NCBI GenBank assembly: GCA_021810905.1
Contig: JAJZQH010000003.1
Location: 127,897-191,896, forward strand
From: a bacterium
GTDB taxonomy: Bacteria > UBA10199 > 2-02-FULL-44-16 > JAAZCA01
Length of the DNA stretch: 64,000 nt
Direction of reading: 5' to 3'
The notes below the pieces were generated by a model. The model ran no database searches and was not told the origin of the DNA. It was given only the letters and a program-made list of their open reading frames with translations. This document shows, piece by piece, positions 16,388 through 24,273 of the stretch. Position 1 is the first letter of the stretch. Each line of letters opens with the position of its first letter. Made by a program: the position numbers and the translations under genes.

Positions 16388-17497
16388 CTAGCTCCCGCTC
16401 TCCGGCGTGTTTGTCGCCGCGTTGATCTTCTCGCGACGTTTGCGATGACGCCTGCCACCGCGACGACCGCGGCGCCTGCGTTTCTTCTGCGGCACTGCCG
16501 CCGGCAGTGTATCTGTATTTTGATCTAAGGCCTCCGGAGGTTTATTCGGCGTCACCGTGGCCGCATGATGTACAGCCTGGCGCGGCTTGTGAGTATGGCG
16601 TTCTTCCCCTCGAGGCCTGTCGCCGTGGTGTTTTCCCGCATGATGGTGTTCGTGACGAGGCTTTTCAGAATGTAATGCAGGCGCATTGATCTCAGTGCGC
16701 TGAGACGCGGGTTGCGCCTGAGTCTCGACCGTCGCCTGTTTTTCCCTGAGGCCGCGCCTCTTCATGTATTCGTGCACGATGAAACTTGCCACCTGCGACG
16801 GCTTTGTGCCCGGCCCGAAGCCCGCGTCAAAGCCTAGCTTAAGCGCAAGCGCGTGGTCGATGCGCGGCCCGCCTATGATCGTCACAAGTTCTTTGGGAAG
16901 CCGCTTGTCCTTCTTTATGAGATCGCGAAATTCCTTCAGATTCTTGATATGCGATTCCCGTTGAGTGACCACCTGCGAAATGAGGATAGCATCTGCAGAA
17001 AGCTCCGCCGCTTTGTCGATCAGCTGCTGATTGGTGAGCTGGCTCCGCAGGTTGATAGCCTTCATGAGAGGGTAACGCTCCAGCCCGTAATCGCCGCCAA
17101 ATCCCTTCATGTTCATTATTGCGTCGATGCCTACAGTGTGCGCGTCGGCGCCGGTGGCGGCGCCTATCACCACTATCTGCCTGTCGATGTTGCGGGCCAT
17201 GTAGTCCTTGAGCTCGGAATAATCCATCTGCGGAATTTCGACCTTGGGCACGCGAATCTTTGTGAAGTCGATAGAGTGCTTGGCGTAACCGTACGCCACG
17301 AAATAAGCAAATCCCTCTCCCATCGGCTCCATCGCCGGAATGGAGACCTTCTCCAGCCCCAGCCCTTCGGCGTAGCGGCGTGCAGCTTCCTTTGCCTCGG
17401 GCGAGGCAGAGACAGGCAGCGTAAACGAGAGCTGGACGATTCCGTCGTCCAGCCGGTCGCCATATGCCTTGAGCTTCTTGAGATTAACTTTAAGCAT
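16388..17497 (-). CDS. kamE: Lysine 5,6-aminomutase beta subunit with a basic C-terminal tail
   Basis: A 369-residue adenosylcobalamin-binding subunit. The B12 motif GADAHTVGID gives cobalt ligand His120, and Lys131, eleven residues on, is placed as the PLP lysine of the family. With KamD it moves the epsilon-amino group of lysine or beta-lysine to carbon 5. The core ends near residue 254. It is followed by about 115 extra residues: a His-rich part (282-311), a Pro/Ala linker and an Arg/Lys cluster (338-357). The usual length is about 260. GGAAG precedes the ATG. It lies downstream of kamD. Confidence 0.95.
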   Translation of the reverse strand: MLKVNLKKLKAYGDRLDDGIVQLSFTLPVSASPEAKEAARRYAEGLGLEKVSIPAMEPMGEGFAYFVAYGYAKHSIDFTKIRVPKVEIPQMDYSELKDYMARNIDRQIVVIGAATGADAHTVGIDAIMNMKGFGGDYGLERYPLMKAINLRSQLTNQQLIDKAAELSADAILISQVVTQRESHIKNLKEFRDLIKKDKRLPKELVTIIGGPRIDHALALKLGFDAGFGPGTKPSQVASFIVHEYMKRRGLREKQATVETQAQPASQRTEINAPALHSEKPRHEHHHAGKHHGDRPRGEERHTHKPRQAVHHAATVTPNKPPEALDQNTDTLPAAVPQKKRRRRGRRGGRRHRKRREKINAATNTPESGS

Positions 17498-17506
17498 CGA
17501 ACTTCC

Positions 17507-17595
17507 GTGATTTGCGACTCGTGTATCGTGGTTCGTAAAGGCCTCAAGTACTCGGGCGATTTAACGATCCACGAATCACGAATCACGATCCACGT
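17507..17595. repeat. ATTCACGAATCACG-type inverted repeat (kamE/kamD junction)
   Basis: About 89 bp of imperfect inverted units (CGTGTATCGTGGTTCG against CGATCCACGAATCACG). Related copies occur at 58241-58326 and 60870-60948 and a short one at 4119. The kamD stop (17583-17585) is inside it. Confidence 0.85.
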
Positions 17596-19136
17596 TCTTT
17601 TAACAGATCAAGCACCGGATTAAAATAGGCGCGATCCTTCTGGAATACCCCTTCAAGCCCTTTTCCGCCGTCCTCTGCGCGTTCTATCTCCGCAAACATC
17701 CCCTTGCTGATCGACTTCATGAGGCCCATGACCTCGATCTTTCGGAGGTATTTATGCGCATTCTCAAGTACCGTGTGCGCGCGCCTCGCGATCTTGCCGT
17801 TTGGATTGAAGCTTATCTCATCGCCGATGTGCCTCAGATTCTGAAAGATATAATTCGCATTTTTAAGCGCCCAGTAGCGGTCCTGCAAGTGGGGATTGTG
17901 CATGGCCTCCGTGGGGATTCCGAGAAGCTGTATCGATTGCTCGGTTATTATGCCGCAGACGTTGAACATCGTATCGAGCACGTTTCCGAACATGATGTCG
18001 CCCGTCATGAATTTCGTGGGCGGCATGAATTTGATGGGCGCGCGCGGGAAGATCTCGCGTATCATCTGAGCCTGTGCAAGTTCGTAGAGAAATCCGTCTT
18101 CCAGCGTCGGATCCATCTCAAAGGCGTGGCCCAGGCCCATCTGTTCCGGCGGCAGATTCGCGTTCAGCGCAAACTGTTCGTTTATGAACTGGCTCGTGAG
18201 GACGTGGTGCGCGTTGCGATAGGCGTCCGTGGTGGTGAGATAGTTGTCCTCGCCGGTGTTGATGATGATGCCCGAGCGCGCGCAGATGAGCCTCGAAAAA
18301 TACTGATCGACGAACGTCCGCTTCATATTGATGTCGCGGAAGAGGATGCCGTACATGGAGTCGTTGAGCAGCACGTCCAGCCGCTCGAACGCCGCCATGG
18401 CAGCTATCTCGGACATGCACAAACCAGACGAATAATTCACGAGCCTGATGTGCCTCCCTGCCTTGCGTCCGGCCTCATCAAGCGCCGTGCGCATCACGCG
18501 GAAATTCGCCTGCGTGGCAAGCGTGCCGCCGAAACCCTCCGTGGTGATTCCGTCGGGAACGTAGTCGAGAAGAGACTGCGCCGTGGTCCTGATCACAGCG
18601 ATAATGTCGGCGCCGGTAGCAACCGCCGATACCGCCTGGGCGCAATCGTCGTAGATGTTTCCGGTCGCCACGATGAGATATTTCCAGGGCTGAGGCCCGA
18701 TCCCCAGATTTGAGGCCGCGCCATCCCGTTTTCTCCTCGCTTCATCAAGTCTTCTGAGCCCTGCTTCGGCGAGTTCCCTCGCAGCCCGTCGCGCATGTTC
18801 TTCAGGAACTTCGGGGATATCTTCCAGACGCAACTCGTCGGTTGCGAGTTTTTTCGCCAGCACCTTCGCATCGAGCTTCGTGTGCACGAGCGCCCTTCCG
18901 AACCAGTGGGCTATTCCTTTGCGCAATCTGTCGCGATCCAGCCTGTCGACGATGAGATTGGCGTGCGGCATTTCGAGGTGCGCATCTTCGATTCCGAATA
19001 TGCGCAGCACAGAGCGCTCAATGGAGGTCGTCGAGTGACGATCTATGTATTTCTGCACGGGCGATACGATTCGTGCGGCGATATCGCGGCACTGGTCGAT
19101 CTTGTCCCGGTCCAGGTTTAACTTTCTGTAGGCCAT
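17583..19136 (-). CDS. kamD: Lysine 5,6-aminomutase alpha subunit
   Basis: A 517-residue TIM-barrel subunit that binds substrate, PLP and adenosylcobalamin together with KamE. Typical stretches are LNLDRDKIDQCRDIAARIV at the start, IYDDCAQAVSAVATGADIIAVI with the following TTAQSLLDYVP, TEGFGGTLATQANFRVMR and EDNYLTTTDAY. It works in anaerobic lysine fermentation after KamA. The ATG at 19134-19136 has GGAAGG just ahead; the open frame upstream runs through a repeat. The last codons and stop come from a repeat. Confidence 0.97.
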   Translation of the reverse strand: MAYRKLNLDRDKIDQCRDIAARIVSPVQKYIDRHSTTSIERSVLRIFGIEDAHLEMPHANLIVDRLDRDRLRKGIAHWFGRALVHTKLDAKVLAKKLATDELRLEDIPEVPEEHARRAARELAEAGLRRLDEARRKRDGAASNLGIGPQPWKYLIVATGNIYDDCAQAVSAVATGADIIAVIRTTAQSLLDYVPDGITTEGFGGTLATQANFRVMRTALDEAGRKAGRHIRLVNYSSGLCMSEIAAMAAFERLDVLLNDSMYGILFRDINMKRTFVDQYFSRLICARSGIIINTGEDNYLTTTDAYRNAHHVLTSQFINEQFALNANLPPEQMGLGHAFEMDPTLEDGFLYELAQAQMIREIFPRAPIKFMPPTKFMTGDIMFGNVLDTMFNVCGIITEQSIQLLGIPTEAMHNPHLQDRYWALKNANYIFQNLRHIGDEISFNPNGKIARRAHTVLENAHKYLRKIEVMGLMKSISKGMFAEIERAEDGGKGLEGVFQKDRAYFNPVLDLLKERGS

Positions 19137-19148
19137 ATGCCTTCCAGT

Positions 19149-19250
19149 TGTACGTTGGTACGTTAGTTCTTTCGTACGAAAAGCGTGATGACCATGTGAT
19201 GCACTAATTTTGTACAAACGTACCATCGTACTAACGTACTAACGTACGAT
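19149..19250. repeat. GTACGTTA-type repeat, copy 1 (between kamD and kamA)
   Basis: Blocks of GTACGTTgGTACGTTAG flank a core reading CGTACGAAAAGCGTGATG and ACCATGTGATGCACT, ending in CTAACGTACTAACGTACGA. It begins directly after the kamA stop. The reverse complement of the same element lies at 20518-20627. Confidence 0.9.
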
Positions 19251-20516
19251 TCACACCTGCGGTTTCAACGTCACCCTCTTCCCATCCACCAGGTCGAAGA
19301 ACGCCGTATTCTTCGCCTCCTCTGGAGCTAGCGTTTTAGCGATCTCCAGAGCGGTGGAGCACGTGCTGTCGCGCTCCCGGGGATTTGTGTAGCTGCTCAT
19401 GAGCCCGCGATAGTTGCGCACAACGGCGCGGTCGTCGGTGAGCGTCAGAAGATAATTAGGCATCACCGGGATCTTGCCGCCTCCGCCCGGCGCGTCGATC
19501 ACGAACGTGGGTAGCGCGAGGCCCGATGTATGCCCGCGCAGGTATTCCATGATTTCAAAACCCTTTGAGACAGAAGTCCGGAAGTGCTCTATTCCTGAGG
19601 CGAGATCGCACTGGTAGATATAGTAAGGCTTCACGCGTATTTTCAGGAGCTCGTGCATCAATTTTTTCATGATGCTCGGATCGGAATTGATCTTGCGCAA
19701 GAGCACCGACTGGTTATGGATCTGCATGCCCGCGTCCGCAATCCTCGCACATGCAGCCGCCGCATATGGCGTCACTTCGTAAGGATGCGCGAAGTGAGTC
19801 ATGAAGTAAATCGGCTGATACTTCTTGAGCATGTTCACGACTTCGTCCGTAACCCCCATCGGCATGACAGCCGGGAAACGGCTCGCCACGCGTATGATCT
19901 CAACATGAGGTATGGCGCGCAGCTTCTGTATGATGCGCTCGAGCGACGCCAGCGGAAGCATGAGCGCATCGCCGCCGGAGATGATGACGTCGCGCACCTC
20001 GCGATGCTTTGAAATGTATTCGATGGCAAGGTCGTGCTCTGACGCGAGTTGCGAAGTCGTGCGGTCTATTACGAGCCGCCTCCTCGTGCAGAAGCGGCAG
20101 TACATCGAACAGAGCTCGGATACCAGAAAGAGCACGCGATCCGGGTAACGGTGCACAAGCCGAGGCACCGGAGAGTCTGCATCCTCGGCGAGCGGGTCGA
20201 TGAGATCGCCCAGCCCAGGCTCAAGTTCGCAGATAGTGGGCATGCACTGCATTCGTATGGGGCATTCGGGATTGTTCTCGTCGATGAGCGAAAGAAAATA
20301 TGGAGTCGCCTGGAATCTGGAATGCTTGAGCGCTTCTTCGATGTCGGCCTTCTCCTGTTCGGTCAAGTTGATAACGCGACCGAGCCCTTCCGCGTCGCGC
20401 ACGGAGTTCTTGAGCTGCCAGCGGGGATCGTTCCACTCCTCCGGCGAGACGTCCTTCCAGATCTTGATGCGCTGATAATATGTGGGGTTCGCTGTATCAA
20501 TCATCTCGAATTCCAT
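19251..20516 (-). CDS. kamA: Lysine 2,3-aminomutase
   Basis: A radical SAM, PLP-dependent enzyme of about 421 residues that converts L-lysine to L-beta-lysine. The iron-sulphur motif ELCSMYCRFCTRRR has Cys136, 140 and 143. Also present are SGGDALMLPLASLERI, the FMTHFAHPYEVTP region and IDAPGGGGKIPVMPNYL, which carries the PLP lysine. The ATG at 20514-20516 was chosen because further upstream is repeat DNA; an ATG 12 bp later is also possible. It lies between kdd and kamD, flanked on both sides by inverted copies of one repeat. Confidence 0.97.
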   Translation of the reverse strand: MEFEMIDTANPTYYQRIKIWKDVSPEEWNDPRWQLKNSVRDAEGLGRVINLTEQEKADIEEALKHSRFQATPYFLSLIDENNPECPIRMQCMPTICELEPGLGDLIDPLAEDADSPVPRLVHRYPDRVLFLVSELCSMYCRFCTRRRLVIDRTTSQLASEHDLAIEYISKHREVRDVIISGGDALMLPLASLERIIQKLRAIPHVEIIRVASRFPAVMPMGVTDEVVNMLKKYQPIYFMTHFAHPYEVTPYAAAACARIADAGMQIHNQSVLLRKINSDPSIMKKLMHELLKIRVKPYYIYQCDLASGIEHFRTSVSKGFEIMEYLRGHTSGLALPTFVIDAPGGGGKIPVMPNYLLTLTDDRAVVRNYRGLMSSYTNPRERDSTCSTALEIAKTLAPEEAKNTAFFDLVDGKRVTLKPQV

Positions 20517-20517
20517 G

Positions 20518-20627
20518 TCGTACGTTAGTACGTTAGTACGTTCGTACAAAATGAGTGCATCACATGGTCGTCACGCTTTTCGTACCAACGTACCAACGTA
20601 CCAACAAACTAACGTACCAAAGTACTA
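20518..20627. repeat. GTACGTTA-type repeat, copy 2 (between kamA and kdd)
   Basis: On the minus strand it matches copy 1 at 19149-19250 almost throughout, including the GTGATGCACT core block with its flanking GTACGTT arrays. It covers nearly the whole kamA-kdd gap and includes the kdd stop codon. Confidence 0.9.
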
Positions 20628-21719
20628 GACACTGAACTTGCCGTCGAACCACTTCCTGACGGCTGGATTCTTTCTGTAGACGTTGAGGGTGAATTCGGCA
20701 TGATCTGGCGCATATCCGTTGCCTATGATCATCTCCACGTCCATTCCCACTCCCTCGGCGCCGAGCGCCGCCTTCTGGAAATTAGTGGCCATGTTGAAGA
20801 AATAGACCCTGCCGCCCTGTTTGCACGCGAGCACGGACGAAAGCTCAGTACCCTCGACGTTTGCTGTATTGATGCACAGATCGCACATCCTTCCCTCGGT
20901 GATCTTTGCCACCTTGTCCATCGTCTCCGCCGGCTTGAGCGCGTTCGCAACGAAACATTCATCGACAAGATCCAGCGCCTTGAACGTCTCCACGCTCTCC
21001 TCGCGCGTCGCGGAGGCGATGATCGTGCAATCCTTGCCGAGCTTTTCGCGGATCGCTGCAGCGCAGAGTATGGCCGATTTGCCGGCCCCGATGATGTAGA
21101 TCGTGTCCCCTTTTCGAGCTAGCCTGTCGGCCTGCGGCGGCGCGCCTGCCACGTCAAGAAGCGCGAGGCAGACGTTGAGATCCATGTCGGCTGGAATTTT
21201 TGCCAGCACTCCTGAGTCAAAGAGCACCGCTTTACCGTCGATGTCGATCTGCTCCGAGTCGCGCACGTCCTTGATCTTCTCTATGATGAGGGGGGTCAGA
21301 GTGAGGGATACCAGCGTACATATCTTGTCCCCGCGCTTGACCTTGCACGGATTTGAATAGCCCGGCCCCATGTCCTCCACTGTTCCCAAGAGCATGCCGC
21401 CGGAGCCCGTGACAGGGTTCTGCTGCTTGCCCATCTTCTCGACGTTTGCCAGGACCTGCTTCGCCACGCCGTCGGCTTTCCCGCCTGCGATTTCCTTCAT
21501 CTGGCGAAATGAGGCAGAATCTATGTTCAGCGTGCTGACGTTGATGAGAATTTCGTTGTCGAAGATCGGCAGAGAGTTGTCGAGCCTTGTGGCTGCTTGA
21601 GGCAGGGCGCCTTCGGGCGCAATCACGCGATGTCGGCCGAGTCTGTCGCCGCCCCTGCGATAGTAAGAACTCAGAAGACCTCCTTTTGTTTCAATGGGTT
21701 TCACTGCTTTGGCGGGCAC
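20625..21719 (-). CDS. kdd: L-erythro-3,5-diaminohexanoate dehydrogenase
   Basis: A 364-residue NAD-dependent oxidative deaminase of the lysine fermentation pathway, acting on the product of the KamDE step. Typical N-terminal segment DRLGRHRVIAPEGALPQ, LDNSLPIFDNEILI, the Rossmann loop IYIIGAGKSAILCAAAIREK and the late MATNFQKAALGAEGVG are present. The start is uncertain: I give the GTG at 21717-21719, with another GTG 15 bp on; neither has a good ribosome site. It is the first gene of kdd-kamA-kamD-kamE. The next enzymes (kce, kal) are not in the window. Confidence 0.93.
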   Translation of the reverse strand: MPAKAVKPIETKGGLLSSYYRRGGDRLGRHRVIAPEGALPQAATRLDNSLPIFDNEILINVSTLNIDSASFRQMKEIAGGKADGVAKQVLANVEKMGKQQNPVTGSGGMLLGTVEDMGPGYSNPCKVKRGDKICTLVSLTLTPLIIEKIKDVRDSEQIDIDGKAVLFDSGVLAKIPADMDLNVCLALLDVAGAPPQADRLARKGDTIYIIGAGKSAILCAAAIREKLGKDCTIIASATREESVETFKALDLVDECFVANALKPAETMDKVAKITEGRMCDLCINTANVEGTELSSVLACKQGGRVYFFNMATNFQKAALGAEGVGMDVEMIIGNGYAPDHAEFTLNVYRKNPAVRKWFDGKFSV

Positions 21720-21771
21720 TTAAACCATAAAGACGAGGCGCAAGGCAAGGGGATTCTGGAAAGTCGTGACT

Positions 21772-21938
21772 GGTGACTGGAATTCATTTCAAAACTCTGC
21801 GAGGGGAGGATGGTCCTTCTGGACGCTGGGGAGGGGAACCGCGCCGTAGGCGCGGGGAGGGGGTTTCCCCCTCCGAAGTTGCGTCCAGAAGGACCATCCG
21901 GACCGAGCGACAGAGTTTTGAAATGAGTTCCAGTCACC
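21772..21938. repeat. Palindromic repeat family A, copy 2
   Basis: A 167-bp palindrome with the same core as copy 1 (CGCGGGGAGGGGGTTTCCCC region). Its inner stem reads GGATGGTCCTT/AAGGACCATCC where copy 1 has GGATCGTCCTT/AAGGACGATCC. The outer stem GACTGGAA..TTTCAAAACTCT is also complementary to the right arm. It lies between kdd and the 65-residue reading frame at 21944. Confidence 0.92.
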
Positions 21939-21943
21939 CGCCT

Positions 21944-22141
21944 CTAAAGCAGATTCATCTGCGGCGATTCCTCAGCACACTCACCTCGGCGATCGGCGGA
22001 AGGTATCAACCTACCGTCCGAAGCAATGCGTTGTCCGCAGCGGCTGCATGCGCTCGACCCGTCAAGACGCTTCTTGATCCGCTTTGATTTACAACGAGGG
22101 CATCTCGGATCAGGCCTTGTGATTTCACGCGATGGAGACAT
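21944..22141 (-). CDS. Putative small zinc-ribbon protein
   Basis: A possible 65-residue protein with CPRC and CSRC pairs 15 residues apart, as in a zinc ribbon (PRCKSKRIKKRLDGSSACSR). The N-terminus is basic. There is no good ribosome site, and the gene may be a leftover of a transposase N-terminal zinc ribbon or an orphan. Its stop lies 6 bp from palindrome copy 2. Low confidence that it is expressed. Confidence 0.35.
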   Translation of the reverse strand: MSPSREITRPDPRCPRCKSKRIKKRLDGSSACSRCGQRIASDGRLIPSADRRGECAEESPQMNLL

Positions 22142-22240
22142 GGCGAAACTATCTCGTTGAAGCCTTTCTCCATGTCAAGAATTCTTGAGAGCGGCGAGCA
22201 ACTTGCAATGAACTCGCCACTTATGTAATTTTACGTACTT

Positions 22241-23767
22241 ATGAAACTACTTCTCATAGTACCCTGCAAAAATCGCGGCGAACGGGAGTTCTTCGACTTC
22301 CGCTTTGTTGCGGAATTCATAGGAATGAAGCGCGGGTTCTGGGGCATGCCGCTTGCTATACCTACTGTCGCGGCGCTCACCCCTCGGGGCGTGGATATCC
22401 GCATCGTCGATGAAAATATCGAGGAGATCCCGTTCGATTGCGACTGCGACCTCGTTGGCATCACGGTCATGACCCTTCAGGCCACTCGCGCCTACGAAAT
22501 CGCCGACGAATTCCGCAGGCGCGGCAAAAAAGTCATCCTCGGCGGCGTTCACGTTTCCATGCTTCAGGACGAGGCCGCAGCACACGCTGACAGCGTCTTT
22601 GTGGGCGAGGCCGAGGGCCGATGGAACGAGGTGATCGAGAACTTCAAAAACGGCTCCCTCAAACCCCTGTATCTCCCGGCAACTCAGGAAAAGCCCGAAC
22701 TCTCTACATCTCCAGTTCCTCGCCGCGATCTCCTCAAAAACGAGTTCTATGTCGCGAACCTCATGCAGACCTCGCGCGGCTGCCCGTTTGACTGCGACTT
22801 TTGCTCGGTGCAGGATTTTCTCGGTTCGCGCATGCGCTACAAGTCCCCTGCGCAGGTGCGGGAGGAGATCCACGACATCTACCGAAGCGCAGTCCACGAC
22901 AACTACATTAAGCAACTCTTCCTCACCGACGACAACCTCGTGGGCAATCGCGCGCGCATAAAGGAGATGCTCACGGAGGCGCTCATCCCCATGAACCGGG
23001 AGTACGACATTAGCGGATGGACCTGCCAGTGCTCGGTCAACGTGGGGCGCGACCTTGAACTCCTGCAGCTGATGAAGGAAGCGGGCTGTCAGCACATCTT
23101 CATCGGCTTCGAAAGCCTCTCGCCCGAGAGCCTCAAGGGCCTCTCGAAGGGTATCAACAAGGTCGAGCAGTACGGGGAGGCCATAAATACGATACGCAGC
23201 TTCGGGATAGACGTGATCGGTTCATTCATCCTGGGCAACGACGCGGATGACGCGTCGTCATTCCCGAGACTCGTGGAATTCATTCACGAGAATTCTCTGC
23301 TCGACAACCTGATCAACATACTCGTGCCGTTCCCCGGCACTCAGCTCTTCGCGCGCATGAAAGCCGAGGGCAGAATCATTCATTACGACTGGTCTAAGTT
23401 CGATCTCGGACATGTCGTATTCAGGCCGAAACGAATGAGCATCCGCGAGCTCGAGGAAGGGTACATCTGGGTGCACGAGCAGGTCTACAAATTATCGAAC
23501 CTCTATCCGAAACTTCGATATCGCATCTGGAAGCCCGGCAGGAACAGGATGAGCACGGCTCTGAAGTTCAAATTCACTGCGCGTATGCTCACCTACCTCT
23601 CCGCGCTCGATTGGGACCGCAACCGTTTCATCTTCAGGATAATGCCCGACGTCTTCAATCCCAATCTCGACATGCAGCTCTCGAACGTCGTCAACTGCAT
23701 GGACCACCAGGACTTCGCCCGAAAGCTTGGAGCGCGACGCAAAAAGATTCATCTGTTGCCGGAATGA
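22241..23767 (+). CDS. B12-binding-domain radical SAM protein
   Basis: A 508-residue protein with an N-terminal cobalamin-binding-like Rossmann domain (ILGGVHVSMLQDEAAAHADS near residue 100) and a radical SAM core. The cluster motif TSRGCPFDCDFC has Cys181, 185 and 188. The SPxQVREEI, LTDDNLVGNRAR, GFESLSPESLKGL and GSFILGNDADD segments are typical of the HpnP/HpnJ-like class. Such enzymes methylate or rearrange unactivated carbons, for instance in lipids or hopanoids; the substrate is unknown here. It stands alone with its own terminator. The start lacks a clear ribosome site. Confidence 0.88.
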   Translation: MKLLLIVPCKNRGEREFFDFRFVAEFIGMKRGFWGMPLAIPTVAALTPRGVDIRIVDENIEEIPFDCDCDLVGITVMTLQATRAYEIADEFRRRGKKVILGGVHVSMLQDEAAAHADSVFVGEAEGRWNEVIENFKNGSLKPLYLPATQEKPELSTSPVPRRDLLKNEFYVANLMQTSRGCPFDCDFCSVQDFLGSRMRYKSPAQVREEIHDIYRSAVHDNYIKQLFLTDDNLVGNRARIKEMLTEALIPMNREYDISGWTCQCSVNVGRDLELLQLMKEAGCQHIFIGFESLSPESLKGLSKGINKVEQYGEAINTIRSFGIDVIGSFILGNDADDASSFPRLVEFIHENSLLDNLINILVPFPGTQLFARMKAEGRIIHYDWSKFDLGHVVFRPKRMSIRELEEGYIWVHEQVYKLSNLYPKLRYRIWKPGRNRMSTALKFKFTARMLTYLSALDWDRNRFIFRIMPDVFNPNLDMQLSNVVNCMDHQDFARKLGARRKKIHLLPE

Positions 23768-23773
23768 TCGCAT

Positions 23774-23809
23774 AAAAAAAACCCCGGTGAGTCTCCTCAC
23801 CGGGGTTTT
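23774..23809. terminator. Bidirectional terminator
   Basis: ACCCCGGTGAG/CTCACCGGGGT stem with A-run before and T-run after, between the radical SAM gene (plus) and the SWIB-like gene (minus). Confidence 0.92.
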
Positions 23810-23831
23810 GCTTACTACCAAGTATTAAGAC

Positions 23832-24044
23832 TTACCGGCCCTTCGTGCTCAGGCGATTGCGCTTTACATATGCCCAGAGCTTCTTCGTCATCTGTGACGG
23901 CGGGATCGGCGTGCGGCCGAGTACCTGCTCTAGCGTATCATCGCAGCCATTGAAGTTAACCGTGTAACCGCCGAACGCTTTCTTGCCACCCTTCTTTTTC
24001 TTTGCCGTCTTTTTCTTCGCAGTCGCCTTCTTCTTCTTAACCAT
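23832..24044 (-). CDS. Small basic protein with a partial SWIB-like domain
   Basis: A 70-residue protein. The first 21 residues are nearly all Lys, Ala and Thr (KKKATAKKKTAKKKKGGKK), like a histone H1 tail. Residues 36-69 resemble the first half of a SWIB/MDM2 domain (TLEQVLGRTPIPPSQMTKKL then WAYVKRNRLS). A strong GAGGAGGGG ribosome site and its own terminator indicate an expressed gene. A nucleoid-associated role is plausible. The second half of the SWIB fold is missing. Confidence 0.75.
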   Translation of the reverse strand: MVKKKKATAKKKTAKKKKGGKKAFGGYTVNFNGCDDTLEQVLGRTPIPPSQMTKKLWAYVKRNRLSTKGR

Positions 24045-24140
24045 AACCCCTCCTCGATTGGGCGCGCAGCTCGCAACGAGCGCAGCGCAGATTGATCACA
24101 TCTTCAGCTTTGGCATCTATAGCAAATAAAATGGGCGAAT

Positions 24141-24177
24141 AAAAGAAAAAAAGGCATTTCCATTCTGGGAAATGCCT
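24141..24177 (-). terminator. Terminator downstream of ilvE
   Basis: AGGCATTTCC/GGAAATGCCT stem with T-run on the minus strand; about 100 bp beyond the ilvE stop, past a repeat. Confidence 0.75.
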
Positions 24178-24196
24178 CATGGAGGGGGGGTACCCC

Positions 24197-24270
24197 CAGA
24201 AACCAGAATTCAGAATACAGAAGACAGAAGACAACATTCTGTATTCTGACTTCTGGATTCTGTATTCTGC
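24197..24270. repeat. CAGAATACAG-type inverted repeat after ilvE
   Basis: Short units such as CCAGAATTCAGAATACAG on the left face TATTCTGACTTCTGGATTC and TGTATTCTG on the right, giving an imperfect palindrome of about 74 bp. It starts within a few bases of the ilvE stop codon. Confidence 0.75.
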
Positions 24271-24273
24271 ATT

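Noticed and set aside
17754-18713. Long open frame on the plus strand opposite kamD
   Set aside because: It mirrors codon bias of the real minus-strand gene, is rich in His/Arg/Val/Asp as antisense frames are, and has no ribosome site.
19149-20627. GTACGTTA arrays as a CRISPR-like array
   Set aside because: The units are short, nearly adjacent, with no unique spacers of constant length and no cas genes.
21944-22141. Zinc-ribbon frame as an intact insertion sequence
   Set aside because: No transposase catalytic domain or terminal inverted repeats are found around it; only the small frame is reported, at low confidence.
23750-23815. Terminator at 23774-23809 as an additional repeat-family member
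   Set aside because: It has a simple stem with U-tracts in both directions and shares no bases with the repeat cores; it is an ordinary intrinsic terminator.
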